64,000 bases of DNA from Pezicula radicicola (lineage: Eukaryota; Ascomycota; Leotiomycetes; Helotiales; Dermateaceae): the NCBI GenBank assembly GCA_003008705.1, contig PDUO01000006.1, forward strand, positions 629,295 through 693,294, written 5' to 3'. Position 1 is the first letter of the stretch. Each line of letters starts with the position of its first letter. The notes beneath the pieces are model-generated. The model was not told where the DNA came from and did not search any database. It saw only the letters and a list, made by a program, of their open reading frames with translations. This document shows, piece by piece, positions 35,319 to 47,374 of the stretch. The translations under genes and the position numbers were made by a program.

Positions 35319-38300
35319 TTAGACCTCAAGTCCCCTCCCACCACCAGCCTGAATAACCAAGACACTACCTCTAACGCCACCAGTGATAATTGACTCTGCA
35401 ACAACACCCAGAGTTTTCCTCAAATCCGGATTCGATGGGTTTCCGGAACCATGGGAGAGGGCTGTCTGTTTCCCTCTGCCGAGCACGACTAGGTCACCTG
35501 CATTCCTAGGCGACTGTCCGAGCTCTTGCTTCGCGTGATCAAGACAATCTGCAAGAGGGTTCGCGGTCTTGACCTTTACGAAAATAACTCTGTTCGTGAG
35601 AGCTGATGGGAGGGAGTCTCGTAGGGTATCTAGGAGGGCACTGTCTCGTTCTGCGGCTGCGGATATCGCTTCTTGGTCACCTGTCTCAGTGACTTGTCCA
35701 CCACTCTGTTTGCTGAATGGATTATGAATTATCCCATGTGTGACTTCGGATGCCTTGCTGGAATTTGACTGAGAAGCCACTGGTGTGAGGAAGTGAACAA
35801 TTGTGACAGTGATGTTGCTATTCTTCGCAAGTTGCAACACAAATCTGAGAGCAACACGGTCATCTATACCACCAAAGTATGGAAAATAGACATGGTGGCT
35901 TCGATCCGCAATGGGTGCTGTAGCTTCTCGGCCACTGCGCAAGCTAAGACCACTGATAGTTCGCTTAAGAGGTCTCTGCTCTTGTTTTGCAGGCCCACCG
36001 AAGCCACGATTGACAAAGATTGCTGTATTACAGGTAGCAGTTTTGAAAATCTCTTCGATGAATTTGGAGTGATATCCACTAGCGAATCGGTCTTGGTTGC
36101 TGAAATTGAGGGCATCGTCGACCTCAGACATGCTTCCAGTCTCGCTCCATGGGACAAGGACCAGGTCCGAGGATACTTCAGATGCGGTGCTTGTCAATGT
36201 CTCGGCAAAAGATGACACGGGCACTACAGAAACACCACCAGATACAGCAACATTATTGAGTTGTGCAAACGTTTTGAAGGTATTAACAACAGCATCACGA
36301 TTTGTGTACTCGTCCACCTCAGACACCTGCATGACTGACGATGTACGTTCCGTGAGTTCCAGCATGCGTACGCCATGAACTTCGAGTGGCCGCTTCGGTG
36401 CCGAAGTGGAAGAGTCGGAGGACTCGTCTCCCTGGGCGCTCTTGTCAAACTTGTTCTTTGATCTGTGGGTCTTAGTAGCTATAGTTGATCTATCACCACC
36501 CAGTAAAGCAATAAATGTAAACAAACTCGGCAAGCTATCTAGTCTAAGGTAGACCAAGAGGCGGTGGGTTTGTGTACTTTGAAGCTTCTCAACAGAAGCG
36601 CGAGTACTTTCGTCTTCGGAATGGATTGGAGCACCGGTATCCCAGTCAATCTCGCCATTCTTCCACGCTTCAAGCTTCTTTTGGTACCAAGGAGGGTATA
36701 GTGCCGTGGTCAACGGTGTTGTAGAGACTGTTGTGACAAGAGCCATAACTACAAACATGGTAAATGTGCGCGTTGAGAGAATCTTGGCTTGCAAACCGAT
36801 ATTCTGTAGGTTCGTCAGTGTTCAACTCTCAATATACTTGAAGGTATGGACTTACTAGAACGATAAGCTCAACAAGACCTTTGCAACTCATCAAAACTCC
36901 GATACTCAAGCTTTCTCTCCAAACGAGTCTACAAGCTCGCGCTGCAAGCGTACCTCCAATAATTTTGCCTGAGAATGCAATAGCAATGACTGCAATAACG
37001 TATCCCCACGTAATACCATCATTCAAAAGACCGAGATCGGTACTCAATCCAGAAAGAGCGAAGTATAATGGAAGAAATAGCACAGATACTAGATCCTCAA
37101 TTTTCTCAGTGAGTTTGATAGCGAAACCTCCATCGTGCGGACATATGAGGCCGGCAAGAAATGCTGTATGACTTGTTAGAGAAGTCTGAAATGAAGTCCA
37201 AGGTAGACAAACCTCCAAAAATCGGGTGTATACCGATGATACCGGTGAACCACGCAGAAGTTAAGGTAAGCAGAATGGTGAGAGCCACCATAGATTGGGT
37301 TGGTCCATTCTGGATACTTCCAGTACGGCGAAGCATATACATAAAACATGGGCGAATAGCAAAGACCAAGAACAATATCCATCCAACACAGCAAAGCAAG
37401 ACCCATAATGCAGTGAGCCCGGAGCCTTGGTTTACCAAGGCCACACAGAGCGCAAGCAGGATCCATCCCGTAACATCATTCCCAACACCGGCAGCAAGAA
37501 CTGTGACACCGACGGGTGTACCAAGTAACTTCAATTCCGTCAGAATTCTGCAGAGAACCGGGAACGCAGTAATTGAGAGTGCGGTTCCAATGAAGAGCCC
37601 GTAAATGCCAAAGCTGATAGGAACAATCCCAGCGTCCGTCCGAAATTGGTTATATAACCCATATGCAATGGCATAGCCCAATCCAAATGGCAGTATCATA
37701 CCCGCAAGTCCTACACTAAGCGCAACCCGCCAGTGTCGAGCGAACAAACGCATGTCTACTTCCAAGGCCACCAGAAAGAGGAACAACACCAAGCCAATAT
37801 TGGCAACTAAACTCAATAATGGCATCGAGGCGGTCGGAAATATAGCACTCTTGAAGCCTGGTATCCTCATCATAACTGAAGGGCCCAGTATGATTCCACC
37901 AATGACCTCGGCGATGACTCGAGGTTGTCGGAGCTTCGAGAGCGGCCAGTGAAGGATGCGACAGAATATTATGATAATTCCTGCCTGTATGTACAACGCC
38001 TGACTTAGCACATGGTTCCATAGTATATATAGTCTCTCCATCTCCATGCAGGACCAGCAACCATAGAGAAGGCTACCACACTTGTATGGCCTCGTACTCT
38101 AGACGTCGCAGCCCTGCATGTCGCATCGCGGGGTCGTGGGGGTCTGCAGCTTTCACAGCATCGATTTGCACGTGGAGGTGCAATGCAATAAATATCCCGC
38201 AAGCTTCACTCACATACCTGAATAATGAATAAAATGATAGGATTACTGGCATTGTACTCGGCAGGATTTCCACCCTCCAGAATTCCTCCCTGCGGCGATG

Positions 38301-38385
38301 CTCTCGAGGTAGAGGTTGGAGAAGCAGATGATGACTTGGCCGTCGCCGTTACCGTCGTCGTGATGAGGGAGGTGAGAGTAGCCAT
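35319..38385 (-). CDS. K+/H+ antiporter of the CPA2 family (Kha1/KefB-like)
   Basis: Intracellular-membrane monovalent cation/proton antiporter, 910 residues. Exons 38385-38218, 37984-37213, 37163-36856 and 36803-35319; phases agree. The short N-terminal exon ends NPIILFIIQ, joined to AGIIIIFCRILHWPLSKLRQ. About 11-12 hydrophobic segments follow, with the CPA2 signatures PRVIAEVIGGIILGPSVM, VGNDVTGWILLALCVAL (the GND core motif) and FLAGLICPHDGGFA. The C-terminal half is soluble, with two Usp-like alpha/beta segments, as in yeast Kha1. The first intron is 233 nt, long for this window. The ATG at 38385 is preceded by a GTG-rich open stretch that I did not use. Confidence 0.94.
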
Positions 38386-39240
38386 GTTGATTGTCACCGT
38401 AGGGTAGGTAGGTCGCACCGAGAGGGAGGAGGATGATGGTAGAGGGAGAAAGCAGAGCCTGATCTGATCTCACGGAAGGGACAGGAATTTAATACTTTAA
38501 CAGCTCTCTGTACAGTAGCTAGAGGCCTGCGCAGATTAACAGGAACAATTAATAACTGGACGGTGAGAATTGACAGGGTCCGCTCCGTACTGGGGGGTTG
38601 CTCTACGCCGCGGGGTGCTACTCTACAAGTACAGTTACTCGAGTAGTGGCTCAGCCGCGTAAGAATGTCGACTCCGTGACTGCACGCCAAATCCGCTAAA
38701 TCCCCAAAATGTGATCTCGACGGTGTCGAGGATGCATCACATGCATTCCGCCATCAGCAATTGGGAGACAAAAAGCAAAAAGGAGTGTGTGTGCGAGCCC
38801 AACTTAGGAAAAGTCCATGAGCTGATGGATGGATGTCATGCGACCCAGCTACCTGCTCATTCCGACACCGTGTAGGCGGGGAGAGTGTGAGTGTCCGCCT
38901 TCTCCAGCTTCTCCACGCTTTTGGTTGTTCCATTCGGCGCCACGGTGCGCGCCAATTTCGACACAAGTACAATGAAACCACCACTCGGAAAGGGTCTCAA
39001 TAGATCCCCGCGCTTTGCGACATCAATTCCATGCTGCTCCTTTGTGTGCTCCTCTGTGTCACTGTGATAAATCCCGCAGTAGGGCGGTGGAAGCAAACAT
39101 CCTACATCTCGGTTTAATAACGCGTCGTGGCGTGGGTCGAGATTTTCCACAGAAAAAGCCCAGACTCTTGGCAACTTCTTATCTTTATGTCTATCAAAAA
39201 AAAAAAACCATCTCCTCACCTACTAAAGTATAGTCGAATT
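38386..39240. promoter_or_regulatory. Promoter-side spacer of the antiporter gene
   Basis: Ordinary-composition DNA of about 850 bases with one TACAGTA motif (38520) and an A-run near 39200. ORFs on both strands overlap each other and look random. It presumably carries the antiporter promoter. Confidence 0.45.
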
Positions 39241-41550
39241 CAAAATACAAGAACCGAGAGTGCGGGTTAACTCGGTTACCAAGGAGACCTCACCCATAAC
39301 TATAGTAGACCATTCACTCTCGATTCTTAAGATACAATTCTCAACCACAGATCGATACGCGGCATATTCCTGATGAGGGCTGGCTTGGAGTGTCACCAGT
39401 TCGAGTTTTCTAGGGCAGTGTTTCTTGTACCCTTTTTTGGTGAGGGGTATGACCATTGGCAACGACTTGGCTTAGATCAGGAAGATCAGAAGGAGAAGTC
39501 TCAGACAAACACACTGAGAGAAGCTCAGCATAAATGATTGGATGGTAATGCTGAAACTTCACTTCTACTTGGGAAATTTGTAGTATGTATAGTACTTGGT
39601 AGATATAGAGACAGTGAAAGGCTATCTTCGGCTTTAGTAAAATAGGCTGTCAAACTAGCAGAGTAGATGAAAGTAGTAGAGTAGTTAAGCTTGGGGGTCA
39701 AGAGTGAATTCAATATTGCAGGCAGCTCGACCTTTTCAGACCGCTGTTTGCACGTCACATCCTCTTGGGTCTGTCTCGCTGAACAACCAAAACCCAAATA
39801 GTCAATAACGGGAGTTCGGAAAGGATTCAAAACTGCAAAGTTATATACCAAGGCCGGTTAGAAGATAATTTATCGGGACTTTGATCATTGATCAGGAGGA
39901 TGCGTGGTATAGGAGATGGATCTTCGATATTTCAATTTCGCCTGTTAAATGGTTCTTAAGAGCAGGTGCGAATAAAACTTATCCGACAGTATTTTGTGTT
40001 CTGTGAAAAGCTAAAACCCCAAGAAAAGAATTTATAGAGCTTTAATTGTAAATATATAGTCGAATAACTTCGTTGGTCAATGTCTTCTTTTAAACCGGAT
40101 TTGTGCTTAACCGCTTGCCCACCGTAACATACCTGCACTCAAAGCAGGTGAATCAATCAAATCGAGTTACCTTAATACTTAAGTAATGAAGCAGGTAAGT
40201 TATCTAAACCAGATTTGACTGAAAGATTTAACAAAATACTACGCTACTGGGCAACTTCTACTTTAAACACTTACCTGGTTATCATCAGGTCGCAGGGACT
40301 ACATTTTCCAGAAGGTTTCCTAGCATATATAGATCGTACACTATGGCGATTTACACGAAATACGAACAAATCACTCTTATTTCATGCCCTTTCTTGCCCT
40401 ACATTTTCTCTACCATCTTACATTTTAAAGATATAGCATGGTATACCAAATAACTCCCCAGACGACAGCAAAAGAAATAGAAGCGAAAAGTTCGACCCAC
40501 AACAGCCAAATATTCTCGAAAATTTCCAACCTGATAGTAAGATGGTCATAATTCTCCGCTTGGCTAATGGTTTAGGAGTAGCTCCATAGCGTAACATTTT
40601 AAGTGGCAGTGGAAAATGAAGAACCCTGCCCCCTCCTTTTTGACTCCTCGCTTGACCACTCCAATATTGACTGAGAGAAGCAAAAGAGCTTAAGTATCGA
40701 TATTTGTTACGAGAACAAACCAGTATTTTGAATCACCCGTTCAGGGCTTAACAAGTTTCTATTTTATCATTTTTCATTTTCGTTTTCGTATCTCCCACAT
40801 GATATATAACCACCTCAGGGGCGTGCTAGTGTGTGCGCATCGCTAACCAGCAACACTTGCTAGCGATGTGATCTATCTGCGCAAAAGTACAGGCGATTTG
40901 TATTAGTCTCCTACTCTATAGCTATATGCTTTTGCTTTTTATATAAGTTTATTGCTTTATAATCACAGGAGTAAGATTACCCCATACACATGTCTAAATG
41001 CATAGGAAGTGGTATATGCGTAATGTTTAAAAACAAGCTTATATCACATCCATGTTTAATGTGGTTATATACCATGTGAGAGATATGGGTTACTAAACCA
41101 TTTTGTTATTCCTCTACTTCAAACAGAGTTTGTCCAGATACCATTTACCTACTATGGCACACCTACTCTATTTGTTCGTCTAGTTGTAGTAGAGAAGCGT
41201 GGGAGGTGGGTTTCTGTGGGAATTCTTTTGCTTTGTGGGGTCTCGAGGAGATGCTAACGAGGTATTTAAGAATGGAACAAAAGACTCTCGCTGTCATCTT
41301 TACTTGGATTTTAAGTTCAATAAAAGGAACCTCTCTTCGATTTCTTGACCTCCTTTAAATTATAAACATAACGAACAACAAAGGTGAACTAATAGCAGAA
41401 GAATATGTACCCGATGGCATTATCCATTTAACAGCACACTGTTCCCTTCTGTTCTGACGCAGAGAAACCTCACGCACCTTGAGGCTATGAGATCTACGCC
41501 GACCAGTTCATGAATCTCTTGCTTTAATGAACGCCCTTTTAAACGAAATA

Positions 41551-41697
41551 AGCTACCCTTAAGTGAGTTACTTAGGCGAGTTATGTAAGTCGAGTTACTC
41601 AAATTAAGTGAGTTACGGATGCAGTGAGTTACTTAAATCAAGCGAGCTACTGAAATCATGCAAGCTACCCTTAAGTGAGCTACTCAAATCAAGTACC
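41551..41697. repeat. Degenerate minisatellite, consensus near GAGTTACTNAAATCAAGT
   Basis: Eight successive imperfect units of 13-18 bases, each beginning GAGTTAC, GAGCTAC or AAGCTAC and often followed by TTAAATCAAG. Related copies occur at 29331-29390 (reverse orientation) and as fragments near 40160, 42090 and 42700. Confidence 0.75.
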
Positions 41698-43263
41698 TTA
41701 AATATACTACCTTACCTATATCCATGAACACATCGGCACAGGTCACTTCCTGCTAACAAAATTTGGGATTCAAATAAAGCTTCTCATCTATTTCTGAATA
41801 AGCATGCATATAACATCTATAGGTGTTTCATTCATATTGTGCAGTAGTTATGAGTTCAAACACTGAGTATAACCATACTTTGTGAAAGAGACTAGGAGGT
41901 TAATATTTGGGAATACGCACCCTTAACTTCATCATTGACAGTGTAACTGATGTCCTATTTTAGGTCTTTAAAACGACACTGTTAATAAGAAGGATTTTAT
42001 TACATACAATCTCTATTCGAGTGTAAAGTGCTATCGTATAAGAATAGATTAAGCTAACCAAGTAAAGTGTATTTTTTATTAACCAAGTTAGGAGAGTTAG
42101 GAGAGTTACTAAGTTAAGAGACTTAAGTACCTTGGCCTAGTAAATAACCTAGATGAAGCTAGTTACTGTTGAATGGGCACAATATAAGTGGGCAGCAACA
42201 TGTGGGTGGCAATAGTGGTTGATTCTGTGTTCTGTGTGGAAGCTATTGTATAGGAATAGGCCTACTTGTAGTAGTAGGACGATCATATGACTATTCCCAT
42301 ATATTCACTGAATTCAACAGTTACTAAAGTCAAGTCAATTACGCAGTAGTGTCGAAGTCCACGGAATATTCTCTAGTTTCCATAAATAAATTTGGCCCAT
42401 CAGTAAAGGGTTTGAAACCCGGCAATAAAGTTTTCTATTCCGGTAGTCCTATTAAACAAGGGAGTAATGCCGAATATCAATTTGTGAATTCCAGAAGTGT
42501 TGCCTAATGACTAGTCAGGCAGTGATATTTAAGAACATGTATGTGTAGAAACGACATAACAGAGTGCTTCCTAACGCTATTTTTACTATATAAAGAGAAG
42601 ACATCTTCACATTCTTGCTTATCACCAAATTATCAGCTCATCACTTCCATTCTCTAACAGCTTCTATCTTAGCTTACTATGCTCTCTTTTAGGGGTAACT
42701 CAAACACTTAAACTAAAGTTACTTCGCCTTAAGTTGTATACTCTTCCATCTCTCTTCGGCTGGGTTTTCACTTTCCTTCTGTAGCATTTGAGGCTAACTA
42801 GCTGTAAGACAGATCCTGAGCTAACATAAGCTAAACGGAAAAAAACTAGTTATCTTAGAGAGTAATACACATAGCGACCTCCTTCCGACTTCTTTACTCG
42901 ATTCTGTTCTATATCTTGACTTCGGTATTCCTAGTGACTTAAAAGCTATTGTAAGTGGTATTATATCCCTTTAGAAAAGAAAGCTTTATTATGAACTTAT
43001 AGGATAGAGATTAGAGAAATAACACCCCATAGTATGTATAGTAGTTGGTGTTAGATAGTCAGTGCAGCACAGTACATTGGCATACAGGTGCTTTACTTTC
43101 ACATCCAGAGATGCGTATTATATTCAATAGCCAGAAGTAAACTAATTGCAGATTAACTATTTATGTCCCTGCGACACAATTTAGATATACATTGTTTGAA
43201 AATTGTTAAGTTGAATGGAAACAGTTATACAACCGTCCTCCTCTGGCCACTATGAACAGGCCC

Positions 43264-43346
43264 ATTTTGGAGCACTTAGTTCCTCACGGAATACAACACC
43301 TTTGCCTACTCACATGTTGCCCCCAATGATTATTACGTTCAAAGCA
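43264..43346 (+). repeat. Dispersed repeat, copy 2
   Basis: Partner of the copy at 35110-35196, same strand and 8.15 kb away. It ends in a run of about 13 A residues, whereas the copy at 35 kb is followed about 20 bases later by a shorter A run. That is weak evidence for a retroposed 3' end. Confidence 0.6.
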
Positions 43347-44234
43347 AAAAAAAAAAAATTACAATGAAGAATAGCCATTTAATTGCGCTTTCACCATTTG
43401 CCTCTATCAACACCTCACAAATATACTAATTCCTTAGCTTGTCATATCTCTAGGTATACAATACAGAACACAGATTACAAAATACAACAACTACCCCTCA
43501 AATACCTCACCTCAGTCCTAGCTGCCCATACATCTAACACACAATAACCTATCTCTTCACAACAAATTCTACTCTATACAAAACTACAACAACCATTTCC
43601 TTCCCAACGAAAAAAAACAAATCAACTATACCGTACTAAGCTCTCAAGGCAAGCCCCCCCAAAAGAAACAAAACTGTAAAACTCACTCTGTACTAAATAT
43701 TCTCTCTCAACCACGCTCTTAAATCCAACGCTTTATCAATTATCACACCTATTATCAAACATTTAGTTCACTATGCATGTAGAACAAATTTAGAACCTGC
43801 AGGAAAGTACGGTCGTGATAATATTAGATTAATTATCTCAATGTATTGTTATGACCAAGTCACTGAAGAGAAATTGGCAGAGAGCTTTGGTGATTCAAAT
43901 CCTCTTGGTCTAGCTAACTCAAGTGAAATAATGCGTGCGGCAATTACATAACGATCCCAACCGTTACAGTTGTTACCCAGGAACTCGGGTCAGGTCATAG
44001 AGACAAGGGGCTCCAATTATTGCGGACTATGCTATGCCTTGACAATTAACCCATCAAAACCAATACGTCCGTAACTTCTAAACCTAACAATTATCACGAC
44101 CGAGAAAAAATGCCCTCCCAAAAAACCACTCATTCCAAACTCACCTTTATGAAGGCTGTCTGGTGGTCTGAGAAGTGACATCTGGCCCCGAAGTCATGAC
44201 CGAAATCCCCGGTAAGTCCGAACTCAGGACTCCC

Positions 44235-44280
44235 TTCCTACTCCGACTCCTACTCCGACTCCGACTCTAACTCTGACCTC
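44235..44280. repeat. CTCCGA/CTCCTA hexamer repeat
   Basis: Seven to eight imperfect hexamers of the form CTMCKA in an otherwise unremarkable stretch. Confidence 0.7.
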
Positions 44281-45059
44281 GTCCTAATACATATTGTAGA
44301 CAAATGAACAACCCCACAACACACCCACAGGAAGCAAAAAGAGGATACCGCACCGTCGCCAACAGCACAGAGGCACAGATTAAAGTGCCCACGTAACCTC
44401 GCATGTTCTAAACGAGAGCTTGTACTGCGAGGTTGCGAGATAGACCCTTTCCGCCCCCGATTATTTTAAGGAAATAGGTACATATATTGAAATTGAGATT
44501 ATAGTACGGAAGTACGTACTAGAAAGAGGGGTAAAAGTGTCCTCGCCGCACCGTGCCATACCGGCAAATGTCCAAACTCCAACTTTCTGGTACAGTTGTG
44601 CGAAGCGGTGGTACGGAATGAAAAGTTTAGAAAGCAAATGTTTTGAAAGAAAAAAGAAAGAGTCCCCTGAGCCCTGTATATACTAGGTGCCCAGTCATTC
44701 GACGCCGTGTCCGTGTGGTGTAGGTAAGGCTTTCGAGCCCTCTCGTAGTATGAGCCAATAGAAAGAGATTGTAGGTAGCGGAGATTTCGATAATCTTCGT
44801 GAGTGGGGTCTTGATACCTGAGCCTCAAAGGTACATCAGATATGGTATGCACATCATGGAAGATGATCAGGGGTTCCTGTTTGGCGAGTGTGAGAGGGAC
44901 GATGAAGATTGTAAATAAATTAGTCTGTCTCTCCACAGACTTGCAGTATACCATATATGGGAAACACCAGTACGGAAATGGAAACATCCAGATAGATCGT
45001 ACCGTAATCAGAAAAACATCAAATGAACTAAGAGATCTAGAACTTGTTCGGTTTCTTGG

Positions 45060-45079
45060 TTACTACTACTACTACTACC
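45060..45079. repeat. TAC trinucleotide microsatellite
   Basis: Six consecutive TAC triplets in non-coding sequence. Confidence 0.8.
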
Positions 45080-46303
45080 GTGTCAACCGTGAGAAATCTT
45101 CGGGTCCCCCCCGGGAGGTCTTAACGACAGGCATGCGGGATGGATGCAATGTTCGTCTATTCCTTGATGTTTGAATCTTGAAGCATGGAAGATGAAGTTT
45201 GGGCAGCACTCACTCACTCGTGCATTCACGTCCATCGGTCCTTCCAAAATCCGTCCACGCCGCAATACGCGCCTGCTTTGATGGTTGATGTCAATAATAG
45301 TATCGTATCGTGAGGAGGGCCACACTCATACAGTAGCTGCTTGCATATACGTATTCCAAGACTCTCTTCAATAACCTACGAAGTACAGAAAACATGAGCA
45401 CAACGACGTCATGTATCGTGAGCTGAAAACAGAGTTGTCTGAAGTGGAACGGACGGCCTTGTGAGAAGATAGATTATTTTATGTGTTCACGTCAAAGATC
45501 GAAAGCCTTCATCGTCATTCGGCCACAAGTACCGAGTAACTGAGTAGTGATAAGTCCGAGGAGTGACAATTCTGACAAGTTTCATTACAGCGTGGGAATA
45601 TGGGAATATCGCGCGCACGAAAGGTAGCGAAAGCACAGGTACGTAACTCCTTGTGGCATTATTCGAAAAGAAGCAAGTACTGTAACATCGTTCTTAGGAT
45701 TTGCATCGTTTAACTCCGCCGCACTCGAGAAGGTGTACCCCAAAAAAAGAGTGCTGTAGCCAAGAACAGAGGCTCGGGTACACAGCTACTCAGAGATGGC
45801 CGCTCGTTCAGCTGTTCCAATCAGATGCTCCGGCGATGAAAAGCTTAAGTTCAAAGTCCGTGAGCTAGCGGGATCTGTGGTCGTGCTTTCTAACTTCCTG
45901 GACTTCAGATGGTGCCCGCCGCCATACTTGTACCATTCATTCGACTGGACTGGTTAACTGCCGTTTCAGAGTTGCGACTTACTGGCAATATTAACATCTG
46001 TTCGGGATTTGGTTTGGCCCCCGAAATTGTGGGCTGGGCTTTTGGGCCAATTTGTCCTGGTGGTTGGTACGGTAGGTATATTAGTTGAGGACTTAAGGGA
46101 AGCAATTCAGGGGGGATGGCGTCTGTCTATTCTTGACCGGTGTTGTGTGCTGGTGCAAGCAATAATACAGTATGTTTGAGGATTTGAGCTGTGCCGTAGC
46201 AATGCGCCCAAAGTCACTCCGTAGGTCGTTTACGTAGCGCTACGCCTTGAGGGGGTTTGATGTTGTTGCCTTATGTCCACGGACATGTAGGCAATGAATG
46301 CAT

Positions 46304-46349
46304 GTTCGCGTTCGCGTTCGCGTTCACATTCACGTTCACATTCACGTTG
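46304..46349. repeat. Hexamer microsatellite, TTCGCG passing into TTCACA/TTCACG
   Basis: Three TTCGCG units change abruptly into alternating TTCACA and TTCACG units. The boundary is a set of G-to-A type changes in phase with the hexamer. Confidence 0.8.
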
Positions 46350-47330
46350 AGCTGGCTGCGGCTCTGAGCCTCGTGAATCACGATACACTTGCCTGTTAGG
46401 TTACCTTGCCGTGGGTGTGCGTTGTACGAGACCCTTGGGAAAATGGCGGAACTCCGTTTGCGTCCGGCCCCGATGATTTGTATTTTATCTAACGAGTGGA
46501 GCTTGGGCTTTGATAGTAATAATAACAAATGTCGTCTTCTGTCTAATTTTCAAGCATGTTATTAATAGTCGAGAGTAATATCTTCTCATTCAGCATCTCT
46601 AATGCTTACTTTACTTACTAAGTCGATGGATAGGGAACATATAGGCCGAGTCATCGTGAGGGTGTTCGCTGGACCATCTGAATCGTTGGACCCGTCAAGA
46701 GGGGCGGCCGACCGTAGTTTACTTTGACTTTAGAGTCCTGGATGCCAGACCGGAAGCGACAAGATTGGTAAGGGTCACGATCTGCAAGCCCGACCCAGTC
46801 CTCGTACCCCATAGCCAATCAGCACTTCTCTCGCTGCTTTTTGGCAACAGCTTCAAGCCTTTCATAGCCGCTCCCCGCTCTGTTTTTGGTCCGTCCGCAA
46901 AATATTGCCGCATGAAGATTAACTTGTCTCCCCCAGCAGCTCTCCCCCCCCAGCACCCTCCCCCAGCATGCCCATGCCTTTCAAGGAACCCCTGGTCGTG
47001 GCCCAGCCCTACGAAAGGGCAGCAAGCGGTAAAATAATTGTTGCTAATTGTGCTCATTCCGGCATTAGCGCATCGCTGTGTATGGCCACATCTGCCCCAG
47101 CTTCAACCTCCGTTACAGTACAGTACAGTAGCTAGGTACTCGAGCATCAGAACACCCTCATATCCGCATCGCTCCACACCACACCCAATCCAGCATATGC
47201 TCAATTTGTAAGTAATCTATGTACATCACTTCACGGAATGCCGACGCAGGAAATGCAGCGCAGCGTCGTGTTGCGCCGCCAAGGGGTGTTACTTGGAGTG
47301 TAGTGTAGCGTTGCGTTATGCTGCGTGTGT

Positions 47331-47374
47331 TGGTACTGCAACTGTACTGCAACTGTACTGCAACTTACTGCAAG
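47331..47374. repeat. Tandem 11-mer TGTACTGCAAC
   Basis: Three and a half copies of TGTACTGCAAC, the last shortened. It lies 200 bases from a perfect triple TACAG repeat at 47114-47130. Confidence 0.8.

Larger units (their letters stand above)
39241..44200. other. AT-rich, gene-free block
   Basis: About 5 kb of strongly AT-biased sequence with dense stops in all six frames, homopolymer A runs (43346-43360), degenerate GAGTTACTTAA-type tandem copies and a dispersed repeat. This is the look of an old transposon graveyard modified by RIP, though no intact transposase or reverse transcriptase reading frame survives. Confidence 0.6.

Noticed and set aside
44499..44987. 162-codon minus-strand ORF
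   Set aside because: The translation has no domain character, odd residue order and no splice partner, and it lies in a region where all frames look random.
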